Part shown: positions 1 through 7,242 of the stretch, in pieces
Layout of the letters: every line of letters starts with the position of its first letter
How positions within the stretch are numbered: the first letter of the stretch is position 1
NCBI GenBank assembly: GCA_013820865.1
Contig: JACDHU010000038.1
Span: 1-10,008, forward strand
Length of the DNA: 10,008 bases
Direction: 5' to 3'
DNA from: Chloroflexota bacterium
Lineage (GTDB): Bacteria > Chloroflexota > Limnocylindria > QHBO01
Notes under the pieces: generated by a model
Told to the model about the DNA's origin: nothing
The model's database searches: none
What the model saw: the letters and a program-made list of their open reading frames with translations, nothing else
Translations under genes and position numbers: made by a program

Positions 1-2408
1 GGCGTCAACTGCAGACGAGCAGGGCGTCGCCGGCCGATGATCTCGATCTCGAAACAGCCGCGCGAAGCGGGTGCGGTCAGCTGGGTCGGGATGTAGCCGA
101 GCGCCAGAGATGCCTTGCTGTAGTGGCCATAGCCCCCGGACGTGACCCAGCCGACAACCTTGTCGTCGTGCCAGATGGGCTCGTCGCCGATGGCGTCGGC
201 GGGGTCATCGGGGTCCGGCTCGACGACCAGCGTGACGAGCCGTCGGCCTGGACCGGCCGCCAGCTCTGCTTCGTGGGCCGCTCGACCGATGAACTCGTGG
301 TCGAGCTTGATGTAGCTCGTGAGGCCGGCCTCAGCTGGTGTGTAAATGGGCCGGTACTCACGGAACCACGTACCGAAGCTCTTCTCGAGCCGCAGCGACA
401 TCAGCGCCCGGAAGCCGAACAGCCGGATCCCGAAGTCGGCACCGGCGTTCATCAACTGATCGAAGAGGGCTCGCTGGTGTTCGGGCGCGACCCACAGCTC
501 ATAGCCGAGCTCCCCCGAGTAGCTGAGCCGGCCGACACGAGCGGGGATCATGCCGATGTCCACCGGCCGGAAGTCCATGAACCTGAACGAGGTCGCCAGG
601 AGATCAGTGTCAGTGACCTTCTGCAGCACGTCGCGCGCACGAGGTCCGGCCAGCGACAGACCCACCAGGCTCAGACCGAGCACACGTAACGAGACGCTGC
701 CATCGCTCGGCAGATGCTCGACGAACCAGCGCCGGTGGTGGGACTCGGCGGCATGCGAACCGAACAGGAAGAATTCGTCATCACCGGCACGGGCGACCGT
801 GAACTCGCCGAGGATTCGGCCCTGTGGGTTGAGCATCGCCGTCAGCACGATTCGACCGACCGCCGGCATCCGATTCGTGAGCAGGCTCGAGAGCCAGGTG
901 GCGGCGCCGGGTCCGGTCACGTGATACTTTCCGAAGTTCGCCGTCTCGATGAGCCCGACACCATCGCGGACGGCGGCGCATTCCGCGGCAACCTGGTCCC
1001 AGGCGTTGGAACGGCGGAACGTGACGTCCTCGACCGGTTCCTGTCCTGCTGTCTGAAACCACAACGCGTGCTCGAGGCCGTAGGCGGCGCCCCACACCGC
1101 GTTCGCGGCAGTTAGGCGGTCGTGGATCGGTGTCGTATGCAGCGGGCGGCCGGCTGGAAGCTCCTCGTTCGGAAAGGTGATCCGGAACCGGCGCGCGTAG
1201 TTCTCACGGACCTTGGCGTTGGTGTACCCGATCGTCGCATAGTCACCGAAGCGGGCGACGTCCATGCCCCAGGTGTCCATGCCAGGGTCACCCTCGGTCA
1301 TCCACGTCGCGAGCGCCAGGCCGACGCCGCCTCCCTGGGAGAGACCGGCCATCACCCCGCAGGCGACCCAGTAGTTGCGTAAACCGGGGACTGGGCCGAC
1401 GAGCGGGTTGCCATCGGGCGCGAAGGTGAATGGTCCATTGATGACCCGCTTGATGCCGACGGTGGCCATGGCGGGATAATGGCGGAAGGCGACCTCCAGC
1501 TCGGGCGTGATGCGGTCGAGGTCGGGTTTGAGCAGCTGAGCTCCGAAGTCCCACGGCGTTTCCTTGGGAGCCCACGGCACGCAGGCCTGCTCGTACGTCC
1601 CGAGCAGCATGCCGCCGCCCTCCTGGCGGATGTAGATCTCGCCGCCGAAGTCCATCGCCATCGCCATCTCCTTGCCGGTGGCCGCCATGCTCGCGGCAAC
1701 TTCGGGCATGTTCTCGGTGAGCAGATACATGTGCTCCATGGCGAGGACGGGCAGCTCGATGCCGACCATGCGGCCGACCTCGCGCGCCCACAGTCCGGCC
1801 GCGTTCACGATGTGCTCGGCGTGGATCGTGGTGCCGAGGTTCGTGTGGACGTCCCAGCTCCCATCCGGCCGCTGGCTCAGGCCGGTGACCGCGGTATTGC
1901 GTTGCACTTCTGCGCCCGCCATACGCGCACAGGTGGCGTAGGCGCGGGTGACGCCTGAGGGGTCGACGTGCCCCTCCACCGGGTCGTACAGCGCGCCGAC
2001 GAAGCAGCGCGGGTCCAGGAGCGGGAAGAGGGACTGGGCCTCGGATGGAGTGATGAGCTCGAGGTCCATGCCGAGATAGCGACCACGGGCCTGGGTCAGG
2101 CGCAGGAAGTCCATCCGCACCTCCGTGTCGGCGAGCATCAGGCCGCCGGGCAGGTGGATCCCACAGTCCTGACCGGAGATCCGTTCGATCTCTTCGTAGA
2201 GCTGGACGGTGTACTGCTGGAGCTTCGAGATATTGGGGTCGCCGTTGAGCGTATGCATCCCCCCGGCCGAGTGCCAGGTCGAACCGGAGGTCAGCTCCCT
2301 GCGCTCCAGGAGCATCACGTCGGTCCAACCGGCCCTGGTCAGGTGATAGAGCACGGCGCAGCCGACAACACCTCCGCCGATGACGACGACGCGAGCCGAT
2401 GACTTCAA
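1..2408 (-). CDS. FAD-dependent oxidoreductase fused to GcvT folate domain (dimethylglycine/sarcosine dehydrogenase type), 3' end cut by window
   Basis: Family role: oxidative N-demethylation of dimethylglycine, sarcosine or a similar N-methyl amine, with the one-carbon unit passed to tetrahydrofolate. 802 codons are visible without interruption and the family is about 810-850 residues, so only a short C-terminal tail is missing. The N-terminal FAD fold shows VVVIGGGVVG (residues 7-16) and an acidic strand end at E35. TSGSTWHSAG (40-49) matches the segment whose His carries covalent FAD in mammalian DMGDH, making H46 the candidate. FAD/DAO domain about 5-365, linker domain about 366-425, GcvT domain about 430-705 (including YSGELGYELW near 632 and GFRALMSLRLEK), GcvT C-terminal barrel from about 727. 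The start is TTG: an in-frame TGA lies five codons upstream, AAAGGGA sits 6 nt before the TTG, and FAD-motif spacing fits. It follows the MttB-like gene by 48 nt, so both probably share a transcript. Exact substrate is inferred from context; sarcosine or another N-methyl amine is possible. Confidence 0.9.
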   Translation of the reverse strand, partial: MKSSARVVVIGGGVVGCAVLYHLTRAGWTDVMLLERRELTSGSTWHSAGGMHTLNGDPNISKLQQYTVQLYEEIERISGQDCGIHLPGGLMLADTEVRMDFLRLTQARGRYLGMDLELITPSEAQSLFPLLDPRCFVGALYDPVEGHVDPSGVTRAYATCARMAGAEVQRNTAVTGLSQRPDGSWDVHTNLGTTIHAEHIVNAAGLWAREVGRMVGIELPVLAMEHMYLLTENMPEVAASMAATGKEMAMAMDFGGEIYIRQEGGGMLLGTYEQACVPWAPKETPWDFGAQLLKPDLDRITPELEVAFRHYPAMATVGIKRVINGPFTFAPDGNPLVGPVPGLRNYWVACGVMAGLSQGGGVGLALATWMTEGDPGMDTWGMDVARFGDYATIGYTNAKVRENYARRFRITFPNEELPAGRPLHTTPIHDRLTAANAVWGAAYGLEHALWFQTAGQEPVEDVTFRRSNAWDQVAAECAAVRDGVGLIETANFGKYHVTGPGAATWLSSLLTNRMPAVGRIVLTAMLNPQGRILGEFTVARAGDDEFFLFGSHAAESHHRRWFVEHLPSDGSVSLRVLGLSLVGLSLAGPRARDVLQKVTDTDLLATSFRFMDFRPVDIGMIPARVGRLSYSGELGYELWVAPEHQRALFDQLMNAGADFGIRLFGFRALMSLRLEKSFGTWFREYRPIYTPAEAGLTSYIKLDHEFIGRAAHEAELAAGPGRRLVTLVVEPDPDDPADAIGDEPIWHDDKVVGWVTSGGYGHYSKASLALGYIPTQLTAPASRGCFEIEIIGRRRPARLQLT

Positions 2409-2414
2409 CGGGAA

Positions 2415-2421
2415 TCCCTTT
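2415..2421 (-). promoter_or_regulatory. Ribosome binding site supporting the TTG start of the FAD/GcvT gene
   Basis: The minus strand reads AAAGGGA here, 6 nt before the TTG at 2408. It overlaps the short palindrome GGGATTCCC. This site, with the TGA five codons upstream in the same frame, decides the non-ATG start. Confidence 0.6.
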
Positions 2422-2456
2422 CAAAGCGAATCATGTGGCATGGGTGGATGCGCATC

Positions 2457-4019
2457 TCAGAAGTCGGTCGGCACCCCGCCCTCGTCCGTGCGACGAGCCA
2501 CGAACGCCGCGAGTTCCTCGCGGACGGCCTCCTCGATGGCCGGCGGCTCATACGCTGCGAGAAGCTCCTTCCAGATGTGGTTTGCCTTGCCGGCCGCCTC
2601 GGGGCTGCCCGCTTCCTGCCACGTCTCGAAGTTCCGCCAGTCGGAGATCATCGGCTTGTGGAAGGCGGTGCGGAAGCGGGCCTGCGTGTGGGCTGCGCCG
2701 AAGAAGTGCCCACCGGGGCCGACCTCCCGGATCGCGTCAAGGCCGAGGGTATCCTCGTCGACCACGACCGGATCCAGGAATGCGGAGACCATCTGCAGCA
2801 GCTCGGCGTCGAGGATCATCTTCTCAAATCCCGCGTGGAGGCCGCCTTCCATCCAACCGGCCCCATGCATCAGCAGGTTGACCCCGCCCATCACGGCGCC
2901 CCATAGCGAGAAGACGGACTCGTAGGCGGCCTGGGCGTCGAGTGCGTTCGCGGCGCACACGTTCGATGAACGGTATGGCAATCCGTACCGACGGGCCAGT
3001 TGCCCACCGACCAGCGCGCTGCGCATGTACTCCGGGGTCCCGAACGCCGGCGCGCCGGACTGCATGTCGACGTTGGAGGTGAAACCGCCGTACACGACCG
3101 GCGAGCCGGGCCGCACGACCTGGGTCATCACCACGCCAGCGAGGGCTTCCGCGTTCTGTTGTGCGAGCGCGCCCGCGAGGGTGACCGGTGCCATCGCCCC
3201 AGCCAGGGTGAATGGCGTGATCACGATGACCTGGTTGCGCGCCGAATACTCGAGGATGCCATGAAGCATCGGCGTGTCGAGTCGAAGGGGCGAACTGGAG
3301 TTGATGACCGTGAAGATCGATGGCTCATTGTCGAGGGTCGCGTCATCGATTCCACGCGCGATCCGCACCATCTCGAGGCAATCGCGGTTTCGCTCGCGAC
3401 CCAGGCTGTACGCGTGAAGCGGCTTGTCCGCAAGGGTCAGCAGGTCGTAGAACGCGTCGAGGTGGCGAATCGAAGCATGGAGATCGATGGGCTCCACCGG
3501 ATAGCCACCGAAAAAGTGGACGGTATCGAGCATCTGCGCCAGACGGACCAGGTTCTGAAAGTCAGCGCGGTTGCCCACTCTGCGGCCGTGGTCGAGGTCA
3601 GACACGTTCGGGGCGCTGCTCACGGCGCCGAAGGCCACGTGGTCGCCACCGATGCGGAGGTGATGCGCCGGGTTGCGGGCATGAAGCGTGAAGGACGCCG
3701 GGGCCGTCCGGATCCGCTCCGACACCATCCCCGGCTCGAAGCGGACGCGTTCCGTCCCGGGCTCGACGTGAGCCCCAGCCGCGGCAAGGAGCTCGCGCGC
3801 CTCCGCATCGAGGAAGTCCATGCCGATCTCCTCGAGGATGCGCAGCGACGCCAGGTGGATCGACTCGAGCTCATCAGCGGACACCGCGTCGGTCGGCGGA
3901 TAGCGCAGCCTCGGCTGCGCCCACGGTCGTTGTTGTGGCAGGCGGCTGCGCTCGCCAGCGACGCGGCCGGTCCGGCGGCGTCGTGCTCCGCCTTCCCCAG
4001 TGGCTTCGATATCTGTCAT
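2457..4019 (-). CDS. MttB-family (trimethylamine/betaine) methyltransferase, non-pyrrolysine type
   Basis: 520 residues, of the trimethylamine methyltransferase (MttB) superfamily. Characterised members move a methyl group from a quaternary or tertiary amine to a corrinoid protein; non-pyrrolysine members include the glycine betaine enzyme MtgB and proline betaine and carnitine relatives. An Arg-rich N-terminal tail (about 13-30) precedes LPQQRPWAQPRLRYPP, followed by LESIHLASLRILEEIGMDFL, the usual first helix. ANALDAQAAYESVFSLWGAV (about 356-375; D361, Q363, E367) and GVNLLMHGAGWMEGG are conserved barrel segments. The frame is open from ATG to stop with no amber codon, so no pyrrolysine is used. 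The ATG at 4019 has a modest GAGG 4 nt upstream. It lies 85 nt after the binding-protein stop, with a hairpin between, and 48 nt before the FAD/GcvT gene. Glycine betaine is the substrate best suited to these neighbours, but another betaine is possible. Confidence 0.9.
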   Translation of the reverse strand: MTDIEATGEGGARRRRTGRVAGERSRLPQQRPWAQPRLRYPPTDAVSADELESIHLASLRILEEIGMDFLDAEARELLAAAGAHVEPGTERVRFEPGMVSERIRTAPASFTLHARNPAHHLRIGGDHVAFGAVSSAPNVSDLDHGRRVGNRADFQNLVRLAQMLDTVHFFGGYPVEPIDLHASIRHLDAFYDLLTLADKPLHAYSLGRERNRDCLEMVRIARGIDDATLDNEPSIFTVINSSSPLRLDTPMLHGILEYSARNQVIVITPFTLAGAMAPVTLAGALAQQNAEALAGVVMTQVVRPGSPVVYGGFTSNVDMQSGAPAFGTPEYMRSALVGGQLARRYGLPYRSSNVCAANALDAQAAYESVFSLWGAVMGGVNLLMHGAGWMEGGLHAGFEKMILDAELLQMVSAFLDPVVVDEDTLGLDAIREVGPGGHFFGAAHTQARFRTAFHKPMISDWRNFETWQEAGSPEAAGKANHIWKELLAAYEPPAIEEAVREELAAFVARRTDEGGVPTDF

Positions 4020-4040
4020 TGCGCCTCAGCTGGATGTGGG

Positions 4041-4082
4041 CACCACGCTCGCCCGGGCTGACGAGCCTGGGCGAGCGTGGTG
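4041..4082 (-). terminator. Strong stem-loop between binding-protein and methyltransferase genes (attenuator or mRNA-stabilising hairpin)
   Basis: Perfect 14-bp inverted repeat: CACCACGCTCGCCC at 4041-4054 pairs with 4069-4082. The intervening 14 bases can extend the stem by five pairs (one of them G-U), leaving a GACG loop. It starts 22 nt after the TAG of the binding-protein gene and ends 21 nt before the methyltransferase ATG. No T-tract follows on the minus strand, so a full intrinsic terminator is doubtful; partial termination or protection of the upstream mRNA end is more likely. Confidence 0.7.
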
Positions 4083-4104
4083 TGCGTTGGGCCTGATGCG
4101 GAGA

Positions 4105-5121
4105 CTACCCTCCGAGGAGCCCATTCTCTTCGAGGAAGGCCCTGGCAACGTCCGCAGGCTCCTCGCCGTCGATGTCGACCTGGGCGTTCAGGGCCGTCAT
4201 CGTGTCATTGTCGAGCGCCGCCGCGACCGGTGCGAACAGGTCGGCCAGCCCCGGATTCGCGTCAAGCACCTCCTGCCGCACGTTGAGGGCGGGCAGGTAG
4301 CTGGGGAAGAACTCCTGGTCGTCCTCCAGGATGGTCAGATCAAGCGAGACGATCCGTGCGTCGGTTGCGAACAGCTCACCGAAGACGCATGGATCCCCCT
4401 CGGCCACGAGGGGCGGAATCAGGCCGAGCTCGAGCTCCGAAAGGCTCGAGTCGGGCACCTCGAAGCCATAGGCAGCCTCGAGGCCCGGCAGCCCGTCGTC
4501 GCGGGCGAGGAATTCGGCCGCGGCGCAGATGGTCGTCTCGTCGGGATTCTCACCGGCATACGCCGCGAGGTCGGTGAGAGTGGCCAGGCCGAGCTCATCG
4601 GCCATCGCGGTCGCCGCCGCGATGGCGTAGGTGTTGTTGAACGGCGCCGGCTCGAGCCAGGCGATGTCATTCTCGGCGTCCGCCTCGGCAACAGCATCGT
4701 ACTGCGCCTCAGCGCCAGCGACGGGAGCCTCGTTGCCCAGGTGGGTGATCCATCCGGTGCCGGTGTACTCCCAGTACATGTCGATGTTGCCGGCAACCAG
4801 CGCCTCGCGCACGACGGGCGAGCCGACGAGACCGGTCTCGTCAGTCACCGTCGCCCCGGCGGCTTCCAGCACCTGGATCGTGATCTGGCCCAGGATGAGC
4901 TGCTCCGTGAATTCCTTCGAGCCGACCGTGAATTCGACACCGGACAGGTCGGTCCCGCCGGCGCCAGCCGAGGCTGGAGCGCTTGAATCGCCGCCGGCCG
5001 AGGCCGGAGCGCTTGAATCGCCTGACGGCGAGGCACCGCCGCCGTTGCAGGCGGCGACGAGGAGCGCGAGACCGCCCAGAAGGGCGGCCGATCGGCTCAT
5101 GCGATGGTTAGACGAAGCCAT
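4105..5121 (-). CDS. Glycine betaine/quaternary amine ABC transporter substrate-binding lipoprotein (OpuAC/OsmF class)
   Basis: 338 residues. The N-terminus has a basic start, a hydrophobic stretch and lipobox VAAC, giving a lipidated C25, so it is a membrane-anchored extracytoplasmic binding protein. A Ser/Ala/Pro/Gly linker follows (about 26-57), including two exact copies of GDSSAPASAG. The mature domain opens FTVGSKEFTEQLILGQI and continues with REALVAGNIDMYWEYTGTGW, the OpuCC/OsmF/YehZ hallmark; APFNNTYAIAA matches the second conserved block. Family members bind glycine betaine, choline, carnitine or related compounds in an aromatic cage; which residues form it here I cannot tell. The ATG at 5121 is preferred because AGGAGA lies 9 nt upstream; the alternative M8 (5100) has no such site. 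It is last of the four transporter genes, 75 nt after the permease stop and just ahead of the methyltransferase. Confidence 0.93.
   Translation of the reverse strand: MASSNHRMSRSAALLGGLALLVAACNGGGASPSGDSSAPASAGGDSSAPASAGAGGTDLSGVEFTVGSKEFTEQLILGQITIQVLEAAGATVTDETGLVGSPVVREALVAGNIDMYWEYTGTGWITHLGNEAPVAGAEAQYDAVAEADAENDIAWLEPAPFNNTYAIAAATAMADELGLATLTDLAAYAGENPDETTICAAAEFLARDDGLPGLEAAYGFEVPDSSLSELELGLIPPLVAEGDPCVFGELFATDARIVSLDLTILEDDQEFFPSYLPALNVRQEVLDANPGLADLFAPVAAALDNDTMTALNAQVDIDGEEPADVARAFLEENGLLGG
4963..5022 (-). repeat. Two-copy 30-bp tandem repeat in the lipoprotein linker
   Basis: Two adjacent 30-bp units (4963-4992 and 4993-5022) differ at only two bases, both silent. Each encodes GDSSAPASAG. 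This is a recent or gene-converted duplication in the flexible tether between the lipid anchor and the binding domain; such linkers commonly vary in length. Confidence 0.85.
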
Positions 5122-5130
5122 GTCGATATC

Positions 5131-5136
5131 TCTCCT
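5131..5136 (-). promoter_or_regulatory. Ribosome binding site of the binding-protein gene
   Basis: The minus strand reads AGGAGA, 9 nt before the ATG at 5121. It is the clearest Shine-Dalgarno in the operon and selects this start. Strong initiation fits the need for more binding protein than membrane components. Confidence 0.7.
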
Positions 5137-5196
5137 GCTGAATTCCTGAATACCGTTGATCCTCGAGCTGCGAATTCCTTTCCTCCTCCACCCGCG

Positions 5197-6033
5197 TCAC
5201 AGCCCCTTGGGACTGAGCCGGCCCTCGGCGACGCCGCCGAGATGGTCGATGAACAACGCCAGGACGGCGGTGAGTACGCTCCCGGTGAGCACCACCGTCT
5301 GGCGGCTGGTGACGAGACCGCCGGCGATGATGTCGCCGAGACCGCCGGCGGCGACGAAGGTGGCAAGCGTGGCGGTCCCGACGTTGATGACGAGGGCTGT
5401 CCGCACGCCGGCGAGGATGACGGGCACGGCCAGTGGCAGCTCGATCTTGCGGAGCACAGCACCCTTCGTCATTCCCATCCCGCGCCCCGCCTCGATGACC
5501 GACTGGTCGACCTGTTGCAGGCCGACCATGGTGTTGCGCAGGACGGGCAGGATTGAGTAGGCGACAAGGGCAACCACCGCCGGCCAGAAGCCGATGGCCC
5601 ACACGAGGGCCAGCAGGACGAGCACGCCGATGGAAGGAACCGCCTGGCCGATGTTGGCGACCGTGATGATGGGCGGCACGAGGGTTTGTGCGAAGGGTCG
5701 CGTCATCAGCACCCCGAGCGGCACGGCGATGAGGACCACGAAGACGGTCGACGCAAAGGTCAGCGCCATGTGCTGCACGAAGGCGCTCGAGATCCGCTCC
5801 GGATTGATCAGGCGGCGCTCGATGCTGCCGAGCTCCTGAGCGCCGACCCACAGGAAGAGGATCGCGCACACGGCGATCAGTGCGACGGGGAGGCCGAGGT
5901 AGCCGATGACGCTCGCGCGTCTGCCGCGGAAAATGTCGGTCCCGCCAGACACCGGCACCGCGGCTTCGAGCTCAGCGATGAGCGCCTTGTCCTCGACCCC
6001 GAGGCCGTCAGCTGGCGGACCGACCATCTGCAT
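5197..6033 (-). CDS. Quaternary amine ABC transporter permease (OpuCB/OpuCD-like), second of two
   Basis: 278 residues, with a binding-protein-dependent inner-membrane (MetI-type) domain. About 40 hydrophilic N-terminal residues precede a first membrane helix (about 42-63). A periplasmic-side loop follows, then the core helices from about 88 onward. The ATPase-contact EAA loop is at 180-200: IEAGRGMGMTKG followed by IELP. The frame stays open upstream to 6426, but that part only shadows the ATPase gene. I place the start at the ATG of 6033, which shares one base with the ATPase stop (TGATG), indicating translational coupling; M3 (6027) is an alternative. No clear Shine-Dalgarno is seen. It should pair with the shorter permease at 7243-7890 as a heterodimeric channel. 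Confidence 0.9.
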   Translation of the reverse strand: MQMVGPPADGLGVEDKALIAELEAAVPVSGGTDIFRGRRASVIGYLGLPVALIAVCAILFLWVGAQELGSIERRLINPERISSAFVQHMALTFASTVFVVLIAVPLGVLMTRPFAQTLVPPIITVANIGQAVPSIGVLVLLALVWAIGFWPAVVALVAYSILPVLRNTMVGLQQVDQSVIEAGRGMGMTKGAVLRKIELPLAVPVILAGVRTALVINVGTATLATFVAAGGLGDIIAGGLVTSRQTVVLTGSVLTAVLALFIDHLGGVAEGRLSPKGL

Positions 6034-7241
6034 CAGGCGCCTGCCGCGTCTGCGACGTGAAGCTGGTCGGCCTCGGCACGCGACCGATCGCGCGCGTCGC
6101 GTCGCATCTCCTGGATGGCGGCGCTCACCGTCGCGAAGTCGACCGTCCCGAGGTGCGCACCGGTGTGATCGACCACGATGGCGCAGCCGTAGCGCGACTG
6201 GAGCATCTCGTTGAGGGCATCGGCGAGGGTCGCGTTCGGCTGCACGATGGCCTCCGCCGGGAGGCCCACGTCGCTGAGCGGCATGTCCTCGCGCCCGAGG
6301 TCGCGAGCGCTGACCCAACGCACCGGGCGCCGCTGGTCGTCGAGGACCAGGGCGGCTCCCTTGTCGGATGCGCGCAGCGCGGCGAGGACCGCTGCGCGGG
6401 AGTCGTGGATGCCGACGGTTGGCCATTGCACCATCTCTACATCTCGGACGAGCGACAGGTTCAGCCGCTTCAGCGACGCACCAGCTCCGACGAAGTCGGC
6501 CACGAAGTCATCGGCCGGTGCGGAGAGGATGCGTTCGGGCGTGTCGTACTGCGCGATCTGCGACCCCTCGCGCAGGATGGCGATCCGGTCGCCCATCTTG
6601 ATCGCCTCGTCGATGTCGTGGGTGACGAAGATGATCGTCTTGCGGATCGTCTGCTGCACGCGCAGGAACTCGTTCTGGAGGCGGTCGCGGGTGATCGGGT
6701 CGATGGCGCCGAACGGCTCGTCCATGAGCATCACCGGCGGGTCCGCGCTGAGCGCTCGCGCCACGCCTGCGCGCTGGCGCTGACCGCCCGACAGCTGCTT
6801 CGGATATCGGCCCCGATAGGCCTCCGGGTCGAGACCCACGATCGCGAGGAGCTCGTCCACCCGAGCCTTGATGCGCTTCTCGTCCCAGCCCAGCATGCGC
6901 GGGACGGTGGCGATGTTGTCACTGATCGTCTGGTGCGGAAACAGGCCGATCTGCTGGATGACATACCCGATGCGGCGGCGCAGCTTGTCCGGGTTGACCT
7001 TCGTGACGTCCTCGCCCTCGAGGATGATGCGGCCCGACGTCGGCTCGATAAGCCGATTGATGAGACGCATGGTGGTCGTCTTGCCGCAGCCGGACGGCCC
7101 GACCAGGACCACGATCTCGCCGGCCGGAATTTCCATGTCGAGTCCCTCGACGGCGGGCTTGGCCTGCCCGGGAAAGACCTTGGTCAGCTGCTGGAGGCTG
7201 ATCATGGACTCACCGCCATTGGTCGCCGCGCTCGTGGTCAT
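6033..7241 (-). CDS. Quaternary amine ABC transporter ATP-binding protein with C-terminal CBS domains (OpuCA/ProV-like)
   Basis: 402 residues; it powers uptake through the two flanking permeases. ABC motifs are intact: Walker A GPSGCGKT (48-55), Q-loop QQ (96-97), signature LSGGQRQR (150-157), Walker B VMLMDEP (170-176) and switch His in VTHD (H208). The region from about 262 to 390 has the spacing of two CBS domains, including DKGAALVLDDQRRPVRWVSA and GCAIVVDHTGAHLGTVDF. In OpuA-type systems CBS domains gate transport by ionic strength or nucleotides; here that is only a possibility. The start at 7241 lies one base after the upstream permease stop (TGACATG), with AGAGGA 13 nt upstream, rather far. 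M13 (7205) is a credible alternative with GGTGAG just before it. Its stop overlaps the next permease start. Confidence 0.93.
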   Translation of the reverse strand: MTTSAATNGGESMISLQQLTKVFPGQAKPAVEGLDMEIPAGEIVVLVGPSGCGKTTTMRLINRLIEPTSGRIILEGEDVTKVNPDKLRRRIGYVIQQIGLFPHQTISDNIATVPRMLGWDEKRIKARVDELLAIVGLDPEAYRGRYPKQLSGGQRQRAGVARALSADPPVMLMDEPFGAIDPITRDRLQNEFLRVQQTIRKTIIFVTHDIDEAIKMGDRIAILREGSQIAQYDTPERILSAPADDFVADFVGAGASLKRLNLSLVRDVEMVQWPTVGIHDSRAAVLAALRASDKGAALVLDDQRRPVRWVSARDLGREDMPLSDVGLPAEAIVQPNATLADALNEMLQSRYGCAIVVDHTGAHLGTVDFATVSAAIQEMRRDARDRSRAEADQLHVADAAGA

Positions 7242-7242
7242 G

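Noticed and set aside
1288..2424. A 378-codon minus-strand open frame beginning with TTG at 2424
   Set aside because: It overlaps the FAD/GcvT gene in another frame. The product is Arg/Gly/His-rich without motifs, whereas the frame from TTG 2408 shows an FAD-binding motif and continues through the GcvT domain.
2409..2456. Glycine or other riboswitch ahead of the demethylase gene
   Set aside because: The 48-nt gap is too short for a glycine aptamer, and only small palindromes are visible.
2457..4019. Pyrrolysine-containing trimethylamine methyltransferase
   Set aside because: There is no in-frame amber codon anywhere in the 520-codon frame, so this belongs to the non-pyrrolysine branch.
3000..4061. 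A 353-codon plus-strand open frame
   Set aside because: Antisense to the MttB-family gene, which has clear family motifs over its full length. The antisense product shows no motif and is Arg/His/Val-biased.
4041..4082. Canonical Rho-independent terminator
   Set aside because: The hairpin is strong, but no T-run follows it in the minus direction and the genes beyond belong to the same pathway; it is reported as an attenuator or stabilising hairpin instead.
4000..4986. A 328-codon plus-strand open frame
   Set aside because: Antisense to the binding-protein gene; no domain and no sensible N-terminus.
6034..6426. N-terminal extension of the second permease up to 6426
   Set aside because: It lies wholly inside the CBS region of the ATPase gene, is Arg/Pro-rich and has no membrane character. 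The ATG overlapping the ATPase stop is the natural start.
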